DNA from: CAMFKD01 sp964436955
GTDB taxonomy: Bacteria > Chlamydiota > Chlamydiia > Chlamydiales > JAJFMA01
Length of the DNA stretch: 64,000 nucleotides
Reading direction: 5' to 3'
NCBI GenBank assembly: GCA_964436955.1
Contig: CAYTFC010000004.1
Span: 1 to 64,000 of the forward strand
The position numbers and the translations under genes are program-made. Below the pieces are notes generated by a model. That model ran no database searches, was not told the DNA's origin, and saw nothing but the letters and a program-made list of their open reading frames with translations. The number at the start of each line of letters is the position of its first letter. The stretch's first letter is position 1. This document shows, in pieces, positions 51,774 to 59,296 of the stretch.

Positions 51774-52217
51774 CTATTGAACTGAGGCTGCCGCGGATTT
51801 TTCTTTCATTTTTAAATCATAGCTTATGACTTTATTGTCTATTTGTTCCGGTGCTAGCCCGGACATTAAAGCATGTTCGTTTAAGCAAGCTTGATAATTG
51901 GGATCAGCGTTATTCTTTAAAGTGGCAAGTGTTTCTAGGTTAGCAGGGGGGATTGCAACATCTGTGTGAGAGTTAATGAATCCTTTTACAGCTTGCCAAG
52001 TGACTAATGTTCTATGGGGAACAATGGGTGTATAAAAAGGATCCATCCCTTCCACAGAAACTAAAACTTTAGTTGATTCGATGTGATGCAAAATGTTGGG
52101 TGATCCATCCGTGTGAACGATTTCTAACGATCCGTAGCATTTCGCATCGAAATCAAACGAGATCTGCTTGCCAGGGTAAATGCTTTTAAAAAATTCTTTG
52201 GCTTCATAGTAGTTCAT
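51774..52217 (-). CDS. Hypothetical phage tail-region protein, 147 aa
   Basis: ATG 52217 follows TAGGAG and begins MNYYEAKEFFKSIYPGKQIS; the longer upstream frame has no start signal. A mixed alpha/beta protein without recognisable motif: SFDFDAKCYGSLEIVHTDGS, then TPIVPHRTLVTWQAVKGFIN. It is the last gene of the tail-fibre cluster, so a fibre-assembly or chaperone role is possible. It could also be a moron gene. No database family comes to mind. Confidence 0.55.
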   Translation of the reverse strand: MNYYEAKEFFKSIYPGKQISFDFDAKCYGSLEIVHTDGSPNILHHIESTKVLVSVEGMDPFYTPIVPHRTLVTWQAVKGFINSHTDVAIPPANLETLATLKNNADPNYQACLNEHALMSGLAPEQIDNKVISYDLKMKEKSAAASVQ

Positions 52218-52227
52218 TTTTTTTCTC

Positions 52228-52902
52228 CTAAATAAAATAGCCTGTTGAAAATTGGTAACCGCCATTGTTGGTAACACTGTCTTGAGTAGTAATTCCTGCT
52301 CCATAAGCATATGCACGATAAACTGTAGAGGCAATTTGCGCTTGAATATTCGATACGTAGAAAGTGCCTACATTTCTATAGGCACCTGCCACTATTTGGC
52401 CAACTCCTAATCCATCATTTCTGACAGTGAAGGGGAGTCCTCCGATATTCACAATGCCTGTTCCTGTGTTAGTTTGCGTAGATGAGTTATAAACTATGTG
52501 GCATACATTTCCCATTCTTTGATAATAGCCAAATTGGAAAAAATACACTCCAGAACCAGCTGTGGTTGCTCCAGTCAAAGTCGGAGTGAATGTGCCTTCT
52601 GAAAAAGTTGACAGAACGTTCGTTCCTGAATTAAAGGATATCCCAGAAAACCAAATATTTCCTGTGGATGGATCAGCCGTTAAAACAGTGGATCCAGAAG
52701 ATGGGTCTATTGTTCCACTTGCTGCGTGAGTAATCTTTAATCGATTTGAATCACTAAAATCGACACCCATTGAATACGAACGTGTTGTCCCTATGGATAG
52801 TTGATACCAAACATCACTAGAAACTGTCGGTTGAGTGACTGTTGCTGAATTGATGATTTTAGCTTTATATAGCGTATTGTTATCAGAATTATTGATCGCC
52901 AT
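52228..52902 (-). CDS. Tail fibre-like protein, 224 aa
   Basis: It begins MAINNSDNNTLYKAKIINSA. The M-(A/V)-x-N-(N/S)-S-x-N start is shared by the next four fibre genes. The rest is Ser/Thr/Gly/Asn-rich beta sequence (DPSSGSTVLTADPSTGNIWF, GVYFFQFGYYQRMGNVCHIV, TGIVNIGGLPFTVRNDG), resembling C-terminal tip domains of phage fibres. Function: probably host attachment. It stands out from its neighbours in lacking the poly-Gly domain. The assignment rests on composition and position. Confidence 0.65.
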   Translation of the reverse strand: MAINNSDNNTLYKAKIINSATVTQPTVSSDVWYQLSIGTTRSYSMGVDFSDSNRLKITHAASGTIDPSSGSTVLTADPSTGNIWFSGISFNSGTNVLSTFSEGTFTPTLTGATTAGSGVYFFQFGYYQRMGNVCHIVYNSSTQTNTGTGIVNIGGLPFTVRNDGLGVGQIVAGAYRNVGTFYVSNIQAQIASTVYRAYAYGAGITTQDSVTNNGGYQFSTGYFI

Positions 52903-52959
52903 GTGTTTACCTCAATAAAGCCCGTAAACTTCAAATTTAGGGCGGCTAGCTTTACCAGA

Positions 52960-53040
52960 CATTTTCTTGGATGTCTGGGTGTCTGGATGTTTGGAATTCC
53001 AACTATCTGGATTCCTGGTTTCCCAACCATCAGATTATCA
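52960..53040. repeat. GT-rich degenerate repeat tract between fibre genes
   Basis: TCTTGGATGTCTGGGTGTCTGG, ATGTTTGGAATTCCAACTATCTGG and ATTCCTGGTTTCCCAACC form a short run of the same type as 51525-51720. It contains GGAATTCC, a palindrome also met at 51699. Confidence 0.45.
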
Positions 53041-53089
53041 ACGTTTACTTCACGTTGAAAGTCACAGGAAAACATATTTTAATCCGATT

Positions 53090-53992
53090 TTAAAAAAATT
53101 CATACACCCAAATTTCACCGCGAGCCCCATTTCCTGCAGCAGCTCCATTGCTGACACTATCAGTTCCTCCTCCGCCACCGCCTCCACCCCCACCAGGTGT
53201 TCCTCCCGTTCCTCCAGGAGCAGGCGCCGCTCCACCACCACCACCTGTTCCTGTACAAAATACGCCGCCAGAAGTAATAGATGTATTTGGAGTTCCGTTT
53301 CCGCCATTTTGAACAATATTAACAACCCCTCCAGACCCACCATTTGAGATGACAGATGGCGAAGCCGCCCATGTTCTTATATTTCCTCCGCGACCTCCAT
53401 TAAAGCGAGTATTTCCCGTATTCAATCCTCCGCCACCTCCAGCACCCCCACCTCCTAGGCAAGAGCCTAATCCAGTAGCGTTAGGCGAGTCCTCACCATT
53501 ATTCGCAGCCCCCACGGCTCCACTTCCTCCAGCTCCAGCAACTTGAACAGCATAAAAATTGCTGAGAACATATGGAGCACCTCCTCCAGATCCACCCCCT
53601 CCATTTAATCCTCCACCTCCGAATGAGCTGATACTTGGACTATAAGTGAAAATGTTTCCAAAAGAAGTGATTCCTGCAGCTGACCCATTATTTCCATTTG
53701 TACTATTTGTTGTTTGTGTTGAGCCTCCATTTCCACCAGCTCCAATAGTCACAGTTTGAGTGACTCCTAGCGAAGAGGCATCGCATTGATAAATGAACAT
53801 ACCAGAGCAACTACCACCGCCACCGCCACCGACGTTTGTTCCAGAAGCTCCTCTTCGTCCTCCACCGCCTCCGCCTCCACCACCCCAGCCAACAATCAAA
53901 GCAGAAGTCGTTCTAGAATCTTTAGTCCAAGATCCTGAAGCGGTGAATTTGGTTATTTTTGAACTTTTATTTATAGAATTATTGACTGCCAT
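53090..53992 (-). CDS. Glycine-rich tail fibre adhesin A (300 aa)
   Basis: It has an N-terminal anchor (MAVNNSINKSSKITKFTASG, then SWTKDSRTTSALIVGWGGGG) and a long Gly-rich domain with many GGGG and GGxG runs: GGGGGGRRGASGTNVGGGGG, NGGSTQTTNSTNGNNGSAAG, GGGLNGGGGSGGGA. Similar proteins form polyglycine-helix bundles at phage fibre tips. Length and order match the paralogues at 54019 and 55220. The reverse-complement Pro-rich frame is a composition artefact. Receptor binding is inferred. Confidence 0.75.
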   Translation of the reverse strand: MAVNNSINKSSKITKFTASGSWTKDSRTTSALIVGWGGGGGGGGGRRGASGTNVGGGGGGSCSGMFIYQCDASSLGVTQTVTIGAGGNGGSTQTTNSTNGNNGSAAGITSFGNIFTYSPSISSFGGGGLNGGGGSGGGAPYVLSNFYAVQVAGAGGSGAVGAANNGEDSPNATGLGSCLGGGGAGGGGGLNTGNTRFNGGRGGNIRTWAASPSVISNGGSGGVVNIVQNGGNGTPNTSITSGGVFCTGTGGGGGAAPAPGGTGGTPGGGGGGGGGGTDSVSNGAAAGNGARGEIWVYEFF

Positions 53993-54018
53993 ATCTAAAC
54001 CTCAATGGATCCATATAA

Positions 54019-54894
54019 TTAGAAATGTTCAACGATTATTATTTTACCAGCAGACCCTGTGCCACCTGCTCCTGAATTGGCTTGCGCGGATATTCCACCA
54101 CCACCTCCGCCACCAGCACCTCCAGGATTACCTCCATTTCCACCAGTTCCTCCTGTCGCTCCAGCTTTCGCTCCTCCGCCACCACCGCCAGCCGAACCAC
54201 CGCAAACCAGCCCTCCGCTAGTAACGGCAGTATTGCCATCTCCACCATTTATGGTACCTGTTTCTATGCCTGCGGTTCCACCAGCTATATAAGTTACGCC
54301 ATTTGAATTATTAATTGCCCCGCCAGCTCCTCCAGATCTTGCAGTAACAGTATCGCCACCACCGCCGCCACCACCCCCTGTAGGTGAAAAAGTAATTACT
54401 GCTGCTGGGGCATCTCCTGCGGTATTTCTTCCAGAGCCACCTGGATTAGTTACAACAGAGGCAATAGCATATGAAGTGTTTAATCCTCCCCCGACACCAT
54501 TGATGCCAGATGAAGTTGTGCCACCTTGACCAGCAGCTCCACCAACAGCTATCATGTTTCCAAATGTCGTATTACCTCCTGTAGTTCCATTATTACCGTT
54601 TGTTGCATTCACTGTTTGGGCTACCGCCCCACCAGCGCTAGCTCCTATTGTATAAGACTCTGTGGATCCAAAAAATGAAGAAGGGGCAGCAAAATATCCT
54701 GAGCCTCCTGAACCGCCGCCACCGCCTCCTGAAGATGAAGCACTAGTTCCTTTTCTTCCGGAAGCTCCACCACCACCGCCTCCCCATAAAAATACTTCTA
54801 TCCACTGCGTACGAGCATCCTTTGTCCATGTGCCAGAACTAGAAGTATAGGTAGTGACTTTAATTGAACCGTTTATACTGTTATGTGTAACCAC
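54019..54894 (-). CDS. Glycine-rich tail fibre adhesin B (291 aa)
   Basis: A paralogue of the protein at 53090-53992: MVTHNSINGSIKVTTYTSSS, then GTWTKDARTQWIEVFLWGGG. The Gly-rich part differs in its loops (SSFFGSTESYTIGASAGG, NTAGDAPAAVITFSPTGG), so variation is concentrated between the Gly runs. The end IIIVEHF resembles the WVYEFF and LWVFEYF ends of its sisters. Variable loops on a conserved scaffold suggest receptor diversification. There is no recognisable enzymatic domain. Confidence 0.75.
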   Translation of the reverse strand: MVTHNSINGSIKVTTYTSSSGTWTKDARTQWIEVFLWGGGGGGASGRKGTSASSSGGGGGGSGGSGYFAAPSSFFGSTESYTIGASAGGAVAQTVNATNGNNGTTGGNTTFGNMIAVGGAAGQGGTTSSGINGVGGGLNTSYAIASVVTNPGGSGRNTAGDAPAAVITFSPTGGGGGGGGDTVTARSGGAGGAINNSNGVTYIAGGTAGIETGTINGGDGNTAVTSGGLVCGGSAGGGGGGAKAGATGGTGGNGGNPGGAGGGGGGGISAQANSGAGGTGSAGKIIIVEHF

Positions 54895-54910
54895 ATGGAT
54901 TCCTCCCTAA

Positions 54911-55210
54911 TTAGAATGGCTCTAACTCTCCTTCTAAATTTATAGATAAAATACTTGCTCCTAACCGTGCTTTAGCCTCGTTATAAGCAGCTTCTCTCTC
55001 AGCTTTGCTAATATCATCCTCCGGTGGTTTCATAATAGAAAGAGGTCTTACATAATCTTGTAAGTCTTCCATCCAAATATCACCCATTCCAGCTTCATGG
55101 GTTTCTTTTACTGAGTAACCTGCTGGAGGCTGCCATTCAGTCACTCCATCCCACATAATGACGTTGGAAACCCGATTATTTTGATCTATGACTGCATATC
55201 TACTGCTCAT
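54911..55210 (-). CDS. Small fibre-associated protein, tail fibre assembly-like (99 aa)
   Basis: It lies between two fibre paralogues and begins MSSRYAVIDQNNRVSNVIMW followed by DGVTEWQPPAGYSV, a pattern seen at the start of small tail-fibre-assembly-like proteins. A helical, charged C-terminus (SKAEREAAYNEAKARLGASI) follows. A chaperone or fibre-tip role is likely from context. The call is from pattern memory, not search. Confidence 0.6.
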   Translation of the reverse strand: MSSRYAVIDQNNRVSNVIMWDGVTEWQPPAGYSVKETHEAGMGDIWMEDLQDYVRPLSIMKPPEDDISKAEREAAYNEAKARLGASILSINLEGELEPF

Positions 55211-55219
55211 AATTTCTCC

Positions 55220-56095
55220 TTAAAAATATTCAAAAACCCACAATTCACCGCGTCCGCCATCTCCACCTTTTCCAGAGTTAAATCCGTTAATTGAAACACC
55301 ACCTCCTGCACCACCGCCTGATGGGGATCCACCAGATCCTCCTGCACCACCTACCGACCCAGAACTAGATCCACCACCACCTCCTCCAGTGCCTCCAATA
55401 ATATAGTATGACGAACTAGCTGCGTTGTTTCCTGCACCACCACCGATGCCAGCCGCTCCCGCTGTTCCGCCTGCCAATAAAACAGATGAATTTATATGCA
55501 ATATGTCCCCACCTTTTCCACCCCCAAATGTTGTATTTGTGTTGGTAGTGCCACCACCACTTCCACCACAAGTTCCGGCGTAAATCATAGTTTTATTTTG
55601 ACCAGCAACACCTGCTGCTCCCACTCCCCCTAATTGGCCGTCATTTGCGATGGTCACAGGAGAACCATAAACGACAGATAATTTAGCCGTACCAGCAAAT
55701 CCTTGACCGCCTGCTTGTCCACCAAATCCTCGACCCCCACCAAAGACCTGGAAAGAACCAATAGAAGTTGTTCCTCCATCTCCACCTGCATTTCCCTGTG
55801 TTGAATCAACCGTAATTGATGGTCCACCTGTACCACCTGCGCCAATAGTTACAGTTTCAACAGCTGCTAAACGAGAGGCTTCCATTGTCTGAATAATAAA
55901 TGGCCCCCCAGCTCCGGAACCACCACCACTTTTTGAATTTGTCCCAGAAACACCTCTTGGACCACTTCCACCACCACCTCCGCCACCCCACCCAATCAAA
56001 GTAACTATTTTAGTGCGTGGATCTTTAGTCCAAGTTCCTGAAGATGTAAACTTGGTTAGTTTGCTGGTATTATTGATCGAATTTTGCGTTGCCAT
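55220..56095 (-). CDS. Glycine-rich tail fibre adhesin C (291 aa)
   Basis: The third poly-Gly paralogue: MATQNSINNTSKLTKFTSSG, then TWTKDPRTKIVTLIGWGGGG. The internal order is the same as in the other two: Gly run, IIQTMEASRLAAVETVTIGA, loops, another Gly run and the LWVFEYF end. The matching anchor segments show that all three fold alike and attach the same way. Three copies in 3 kb indicate duplication followed by loop divergence. Whether all are made in one virion cannot be seen. Confidence 0.75.
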   Translation of the reverse strand: MATQNSINNTSKLTKFTSSGTWTKDPRTKIVTLIGWGGGGGGGSGPRGVSGTNSKSGGGSGAGGPFIIQTMEASRLAAVETVTIGAGGTGGPSITVDSTQGNAGGDGGTTSIGSFQVFGGGRGFGGQAGGQGFAGTAKLSVVYGSPVTIANDGQLGGVGAAGVAGQNKTMIYAGTCGGSGGGTTNTNTTFGGGKGGDILHINSSVLLAGGTAGAAGIGGGAGNNAASSSYYIIGGTGGGGGGSSSGSVGGAGGSGGSPSGGGAGGGVSINGFNSGKGGDGGRGELWVFEYF

Positions 56096-56119
56096 TCATT
56101 CTCATTAAGGAAGTTTTAA

Positions 56120-56788
56120 TTAGACAACGGTTAAGTTTCCGACTGCGCTTAAAACTCTCCATGTATTATTAGCAACCACGCATAGACACTCTAAAGCATC
56201 TCCAGCGTCTGTCGAAGCTAGGCTTCCTCCAACTCCAGCAGTTGTTGCCACATTTCCAAATTTAACTGTTTGGGATGCATTTTGTGCCAATAACCAACCG
56301 CCTGCACCATTTCCGGCAATCCTGAAAACGGTTCCTTGTGCTGCTGTGGCTGGGAGAGTTAAAGTGCATAAAGAGGCATTATCTGCTATATAGCCGGTAT
56401 TAACAGCGATTGCTTGAGAAGTGCCGGTTACATCTACCCATGAAGAAACGCCGCCACTGCCACCAGAGGAGGCAGCCCATTTAACACCTGAAGTCTGAGA
56501 AGAATCGGCTGTCAAAACAAAATTGTCTGTTCCAACTGTCAGAGGGGTGAATGTACCTGCTCCTGTGCCAACAAGGACAACTCCTTTCGCAGTGTAGTCA
56601 GCAAAGCCTATTAAGGTATCTGCTGCTCTGTTTGGAAATGTATAGGTGCCTGCTCCTGCAAATCCTTGTGTAAAGGTCATATCGCCTGAGCCATTAAATG
56701 TTGCGGTCCTTTTTGTAGTACCGCCGCCAAGACTAAATCCAACCGATAGATTAGAGATATCTAGGTTAACTGATGAATTTTGAGCCAT
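56120..56788 (-). CDS. Tail fibre-like protein, 222 aa
   Basis: It begins MAQNSSVNLDISNLSVGFSL, a shortened form of the fibre anchor, and continues with a repetitive beta segment (TYTFPNRAADTLIGFADYTA, FTPLTVGTDNFVLTADSSQT). The C-terminal part (GTVFRIAGNGAGGWLLAQNA, LECLCVVANNTWRVLSAVG) recalls fibre domains in which strands wind around a trimer axis. It lacks poly-Gly. Together with the 52228 gene it frames the Gly-rich group. Confidence 0.7.
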   Translation of the reverse strand: MAQNSSVNLDISNLSVGFSLGGGTTKRTATFNGSGDMTFTQGFAGAGTYTFPNRAADTLIGFADYTAKGVVLVGTGAGTFTPLTVGTDNFVLTADSSQTSGVKWAASSGGSGGVSSWVDVTGTSQAIAVNTGYIADNASLCTLTLPATAAQGTVFRIAGNGAGGWLLAQNASQTVKFGNVATTAGVGGSLASTDAGDALECLCVVANNTWRVLSAVGNLTVV

Positions 56789-56984
56789 TTTCTTGCCTCT
56801 TGTTAATTTTTAAACGAAACTCATATCGAGTTGTTTTCACCGTTCTGGTGATATTACAAATTGATTTCTGACAATATTTGAGTCTTTGAATATATGAGTT
56901 TCTGTCTAAATTTTTTGAGCTGTCAAAATAGGCTACCTTCGAAGTAAAAATTAACGCTGAGAAGTATAGAGCCCAATATTCCGT

Positions 56985-57350
56985 TCATTTTTTAGAGCTG
57001 ATTTGTTTTAATTTTTGTTTTGGTTTGTTATTTATTTTTGGCGCTTCCAGGAGTTTGACTTCTTGGGCGATGTATTGCTGGCTTTGAGTAATCAATTGGC
57101 TCAGTGAGCTTTCAATAATAAGAAATTTATTTCTCATTTCTTCTATTGCTTGCTGAAGTGCAAATATGCGATTGACTTCGGTTTGTTGCTGGAGGAGTAA
57201 TCTTTTAGGAGCGCAATCTTTAATGACTTTTGGTTGACCCTGCCCATTTTCTTGCCACCAGGACTCCAGATAATTGGGACAATCTTTTTCCGAAGAACAT
57301 AGTTTTGCCTTTACGAAAGGACAATTTTCACCGCATGAAGTGCATTCCAT
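56985..57350 (-). CDS. Cys-rich, coiled-coil hypothetical protein (121 aa)
   Basis: The N-terminal 25 residues carry six Cys (MECTSCGENCPFVKAKLCSS, then EKDCPNYLESWWQ), a compact metal-binding or disulfide pattern. The middle is a predicted coiled coil (TEVNRIFALQQAIEEMRNKF), and the C-terminus is Lys-rich. It sits between fibre genes, so it may bind a fibre or be a tail chaperone. No family is recognised. Confidence 0.55.
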   Translation of the reverse strand: MECTSCGENCPFVKAKLCSSEKDCPNYLESWWQENGQGQPKVIKDCAPKRLLLQQQTEVNRIFALQQAIEEMRNKFLIIESSLSQLITQSQQYIAQEVKLLEAPKINNKPKQKLKQISSKK

Positions 57351-57366
57351 TGAGTTACCTATTTAG

Positions 57367-57981
57367 TTAAGCTTGTTTTTGACATAAAATTCCTACGACT
57401 GCCAATGGCCTCCAAGTGGCTCCATGATTGTGGGGCTGAGAAGCTCCTATTGCATTTGAAGAACTATTCATCCCTTCTGTTGTTCCTTGTCTTGGTCGTT
57501 GATTTTTGGCTCCGTGGGCATAATGTGAACTTGTATTGCTTTGATCAGAACCAAAGAAATACTGGTGAGTATGGTTGGGGATTTGATTAATGGTTAGGCC
57601 GACACCAGGCTGCTGCCAAGTTCCTGCTACAGTATTACCTGCTGGTCCGTAAAGACCGCCTCGAAGAGCTAAAACGCAATCCCCCAAAAAGTTGATTGGC
57701 AGCCATCCATCTGGAGCAACGTTTTGATAAAACCAGCATAAGGTTCCTGCTGGAAAACCAACCTGATCAAATCTAATCTGATAGTTGCTTGTAGCGCGCC
57801 TTATCATAAAAAGATCGCTCGCTACAGCTGATCCATTAGGTAATGTTGGGAAGAGAGAAATATCAATCGTTCGAACTTTATCAATGGTCACTTGTTTATC
57901 GGTTAATCCCTGGCGAATGATCGTTGTATCCCCATCATCTGCAACCGAAGCGACTGGTAAACCTGGAATCTGTACTGACAT
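57367..57981 (-). CDS. Tail fibre protein with tail-collar domain
   Basis: A protein of about 204 residues starting at ATG 57981 with TTAAGGAG upstream (MSVQIPGLPVASVADDGDTT). The C-terminal half is a phage collar domain: GTLCWFYQNVAPDGWLPINF, then NQIPNHTHQYFFG and a final HNHGATWRPLAVVGILCQKQ. The His pairs (HTH, HNH) are typical of metal-binding collar/receptor domains. The N-terminus attaches to the baseplate. It is probably the main host-binding fibre. Confidence 0.75.
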   Translation of the reverse strand: MSVQIPGLPVASVADDGDTTIIRQGLTDKQVTIDKVRTIDISLFPTLPNGSAVASDLFMIRRATSNYQIRFDQVGFPAGTLCWFYQNVAPDGWLPINFLGDCVLALRGGLYGPAGNTVAGTWQQPGVGLTINQIPNHTHQYFFGSDQSNTSSHYAHGAKNQRPRQGTTEGMNSSSNAIGASQPHNHGATWRPLAVVGILCQKQA

Positions 57982-57989
57982 AAATCTCC

Positions 57990-58472
57990 TTAAGGTGTTG
58001 GGTACGTTTTTGTCTGGCCCCAAACAAGAATATCTGTAGCTGTACCGCCATTAACGATTTGATTTCCTGCCAAAGTTCCTGCCCCAAGAGTCAATGTATT
58101 ATTCGAAACGACTGTCAAAGTAGGTGCTAATCCTGGTTTTTTTGCTCCAACGGCAAAAATGTATCGAGTGGGGTTGGCTAAATCTACGGCGGTTAGAGTG
58201 ATCAAAGTTCCGGCAGTTCCGTCATAAGGGAAAAGACCTACGCCGTTTCCATCGGTCAAAATAGCTAATTCCTCTTGCTGTTTTAAGAAGGCCAGCCAGC
58301 GATTTGTGTATCTTCCCAACCAATTGAACCAATTTCGAGGTGGAAATTCTAAACGAGCCCAACCTTCTAATTTTTTTTCAGTAGGCGGTTCAAGAACGTT
58401 GTTTTGCCCTGATATTGGATCTACAACATCATTTTCTGCCCATTCAGGTAAAATTGTAGGTTTAAGCACCAT
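57990..58472 (-). CDS. Fibre/baseplate connector-like protein (160 aa)
   Basis: A protein starting MVLKPTILPEWAENDVVDPI. The first half (PPTEKKLEGWARLEFPPRNW, FNWLGRYTNRWLAFLKQQ) matches the short attachment domains seen at the N-termini of phage tail fibres. The second half is a small beta domain (TLTVVSNNTLTLGAGTLAGN). It lies between the DUF2612 baseplate gene and the collar fibre. It probably links the two. Confidence 0.65.
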   Translation of the reverse strand: MVLKPTILPEWAENDVVDPISGQNNVLEPPTEKKLEGWARLEFPPRNWFNWLGRYTNRWLAFLKQQEELAILTDGNGVGLFPYDGTAGTLITLTAVDLANPTRYIFAVGAKKPGLAPTLTVVSNNTLTLGAGTLAGNQIVNGGTATDILVWGQTKTYPTP

Positions 58473-58482
58473 TGTTAACTCC

Positions 58483-59238
58483 TTAAGGTATTGGCGGCTG
58501 CGAGCCGTTAAACATGATGACTTCGGCTAATTGTCCAGCCCCTGTCGTATCAATTGGGGTTCCAAATTCGGCAAAGCCTCCTCCAAAAGTTGGATTTGTT
58601 ACTCTGCCTGCTTGCACAGCTAGAAGATCGCCTGTATTAATTTCTAAATTTTCCAAATCAAATGGATTAGCTTCATTAGGTGCGACAAGAAGTAGATCTT
58701 CGACGGGGTCCCCGCTAAAAACAAAAGGAAGCGGAACATTGTAAGTTGCAGTAATGGGAGTGTATTGAACGCCTGCTGGACTGACAGATTGAATAGCAGT
58801 AACAAGTTGGTCGGGAGGATTTGGAAATACCAGACCATCAGTGGACATTTGAAAAGCTGCGGGATAATATTCATGGTAACGGATTTTATTCGCTTTTGTG
58901 AGGAATTTGAGAACGGTAATGACTTCTTCAGGCGTGCCATTTGCCTTATTTATAAAAATTTGAAACTTCAGTCTTTCTCTGTAATCTTCATCGGATTCAT
59001 TTGGTAAACGCGCGAGACCAAGAATTTCACCAAGTCCATCCAACTGCGCTCCAATTGAGGTTTCCAAGGAGCGTTGAAATTTTAAGTCTTGATCGACATT
59101 GTCTATTTCTTGCATTGACTTGACAAAGGCGCGAATAAACCTTTGAAAACGGCTATATTCTCCATCAACGAGACTTTGCTGAAATTGACCTGCTAAAAGG
59201 GCAATGGCTCTTTGAACGTGATTGGCTATTCTAACCAT
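58483..59238 (-). CDS. DUF2612 baseplate protein
   Basis: A 251-residue protein with the DUF2612 signature: QRFIRAFVKSMQEIDNVDQD, SIGAQLDGLGEILGLARLPN, ESDEDYRERLKFQIFINKAN and GTPEEVITVLKFLTK. The first 100 residues are helical; the rest is beta-rich. In Mu-like and P2-like phages the corresponding gene follows baseplate J and completes the wedge. Here it follows the J-like gene by about 58 bp. Function: baseplate wedge/fibre attachment. Confidence 0.8.
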   Translation of the reverse strand: MVRIANHVQRAIALLAGQFQQSLVDGEYSRFQRFIRAFVKSMQEIDNVDQDLKFQRSLETSIGAQLDGLGEILGLARLPNESDEDYRERLKFQIFINKANGTPEEVITVLKFLTKANKIRYHEYYPAAFQMSTDGLVFPNPPDQLVTAIQSVSPAGVQYTPITATYNVPLPFVFSGDPVEDLLLVAPNEANPFDLENLEINTGDLLAVQAGRVTNPTFGGGFAEFGTPIDTTGAGQLAEVIMFNGSQPPIP

Positions 59239-59296
59239 GTCACCCCCTCAAACAGTAGGGTCAACCATTTTGTTGGCGTCAGCATAATGGTTGTTA

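Noticed and set aside
53349..54850. Pro-rich plus-strand frames opposite the Gly-rich fibres
   Set aside because: GGN codons read backwards give NCC proline codons, so these are composition shadows of the fibre genes.
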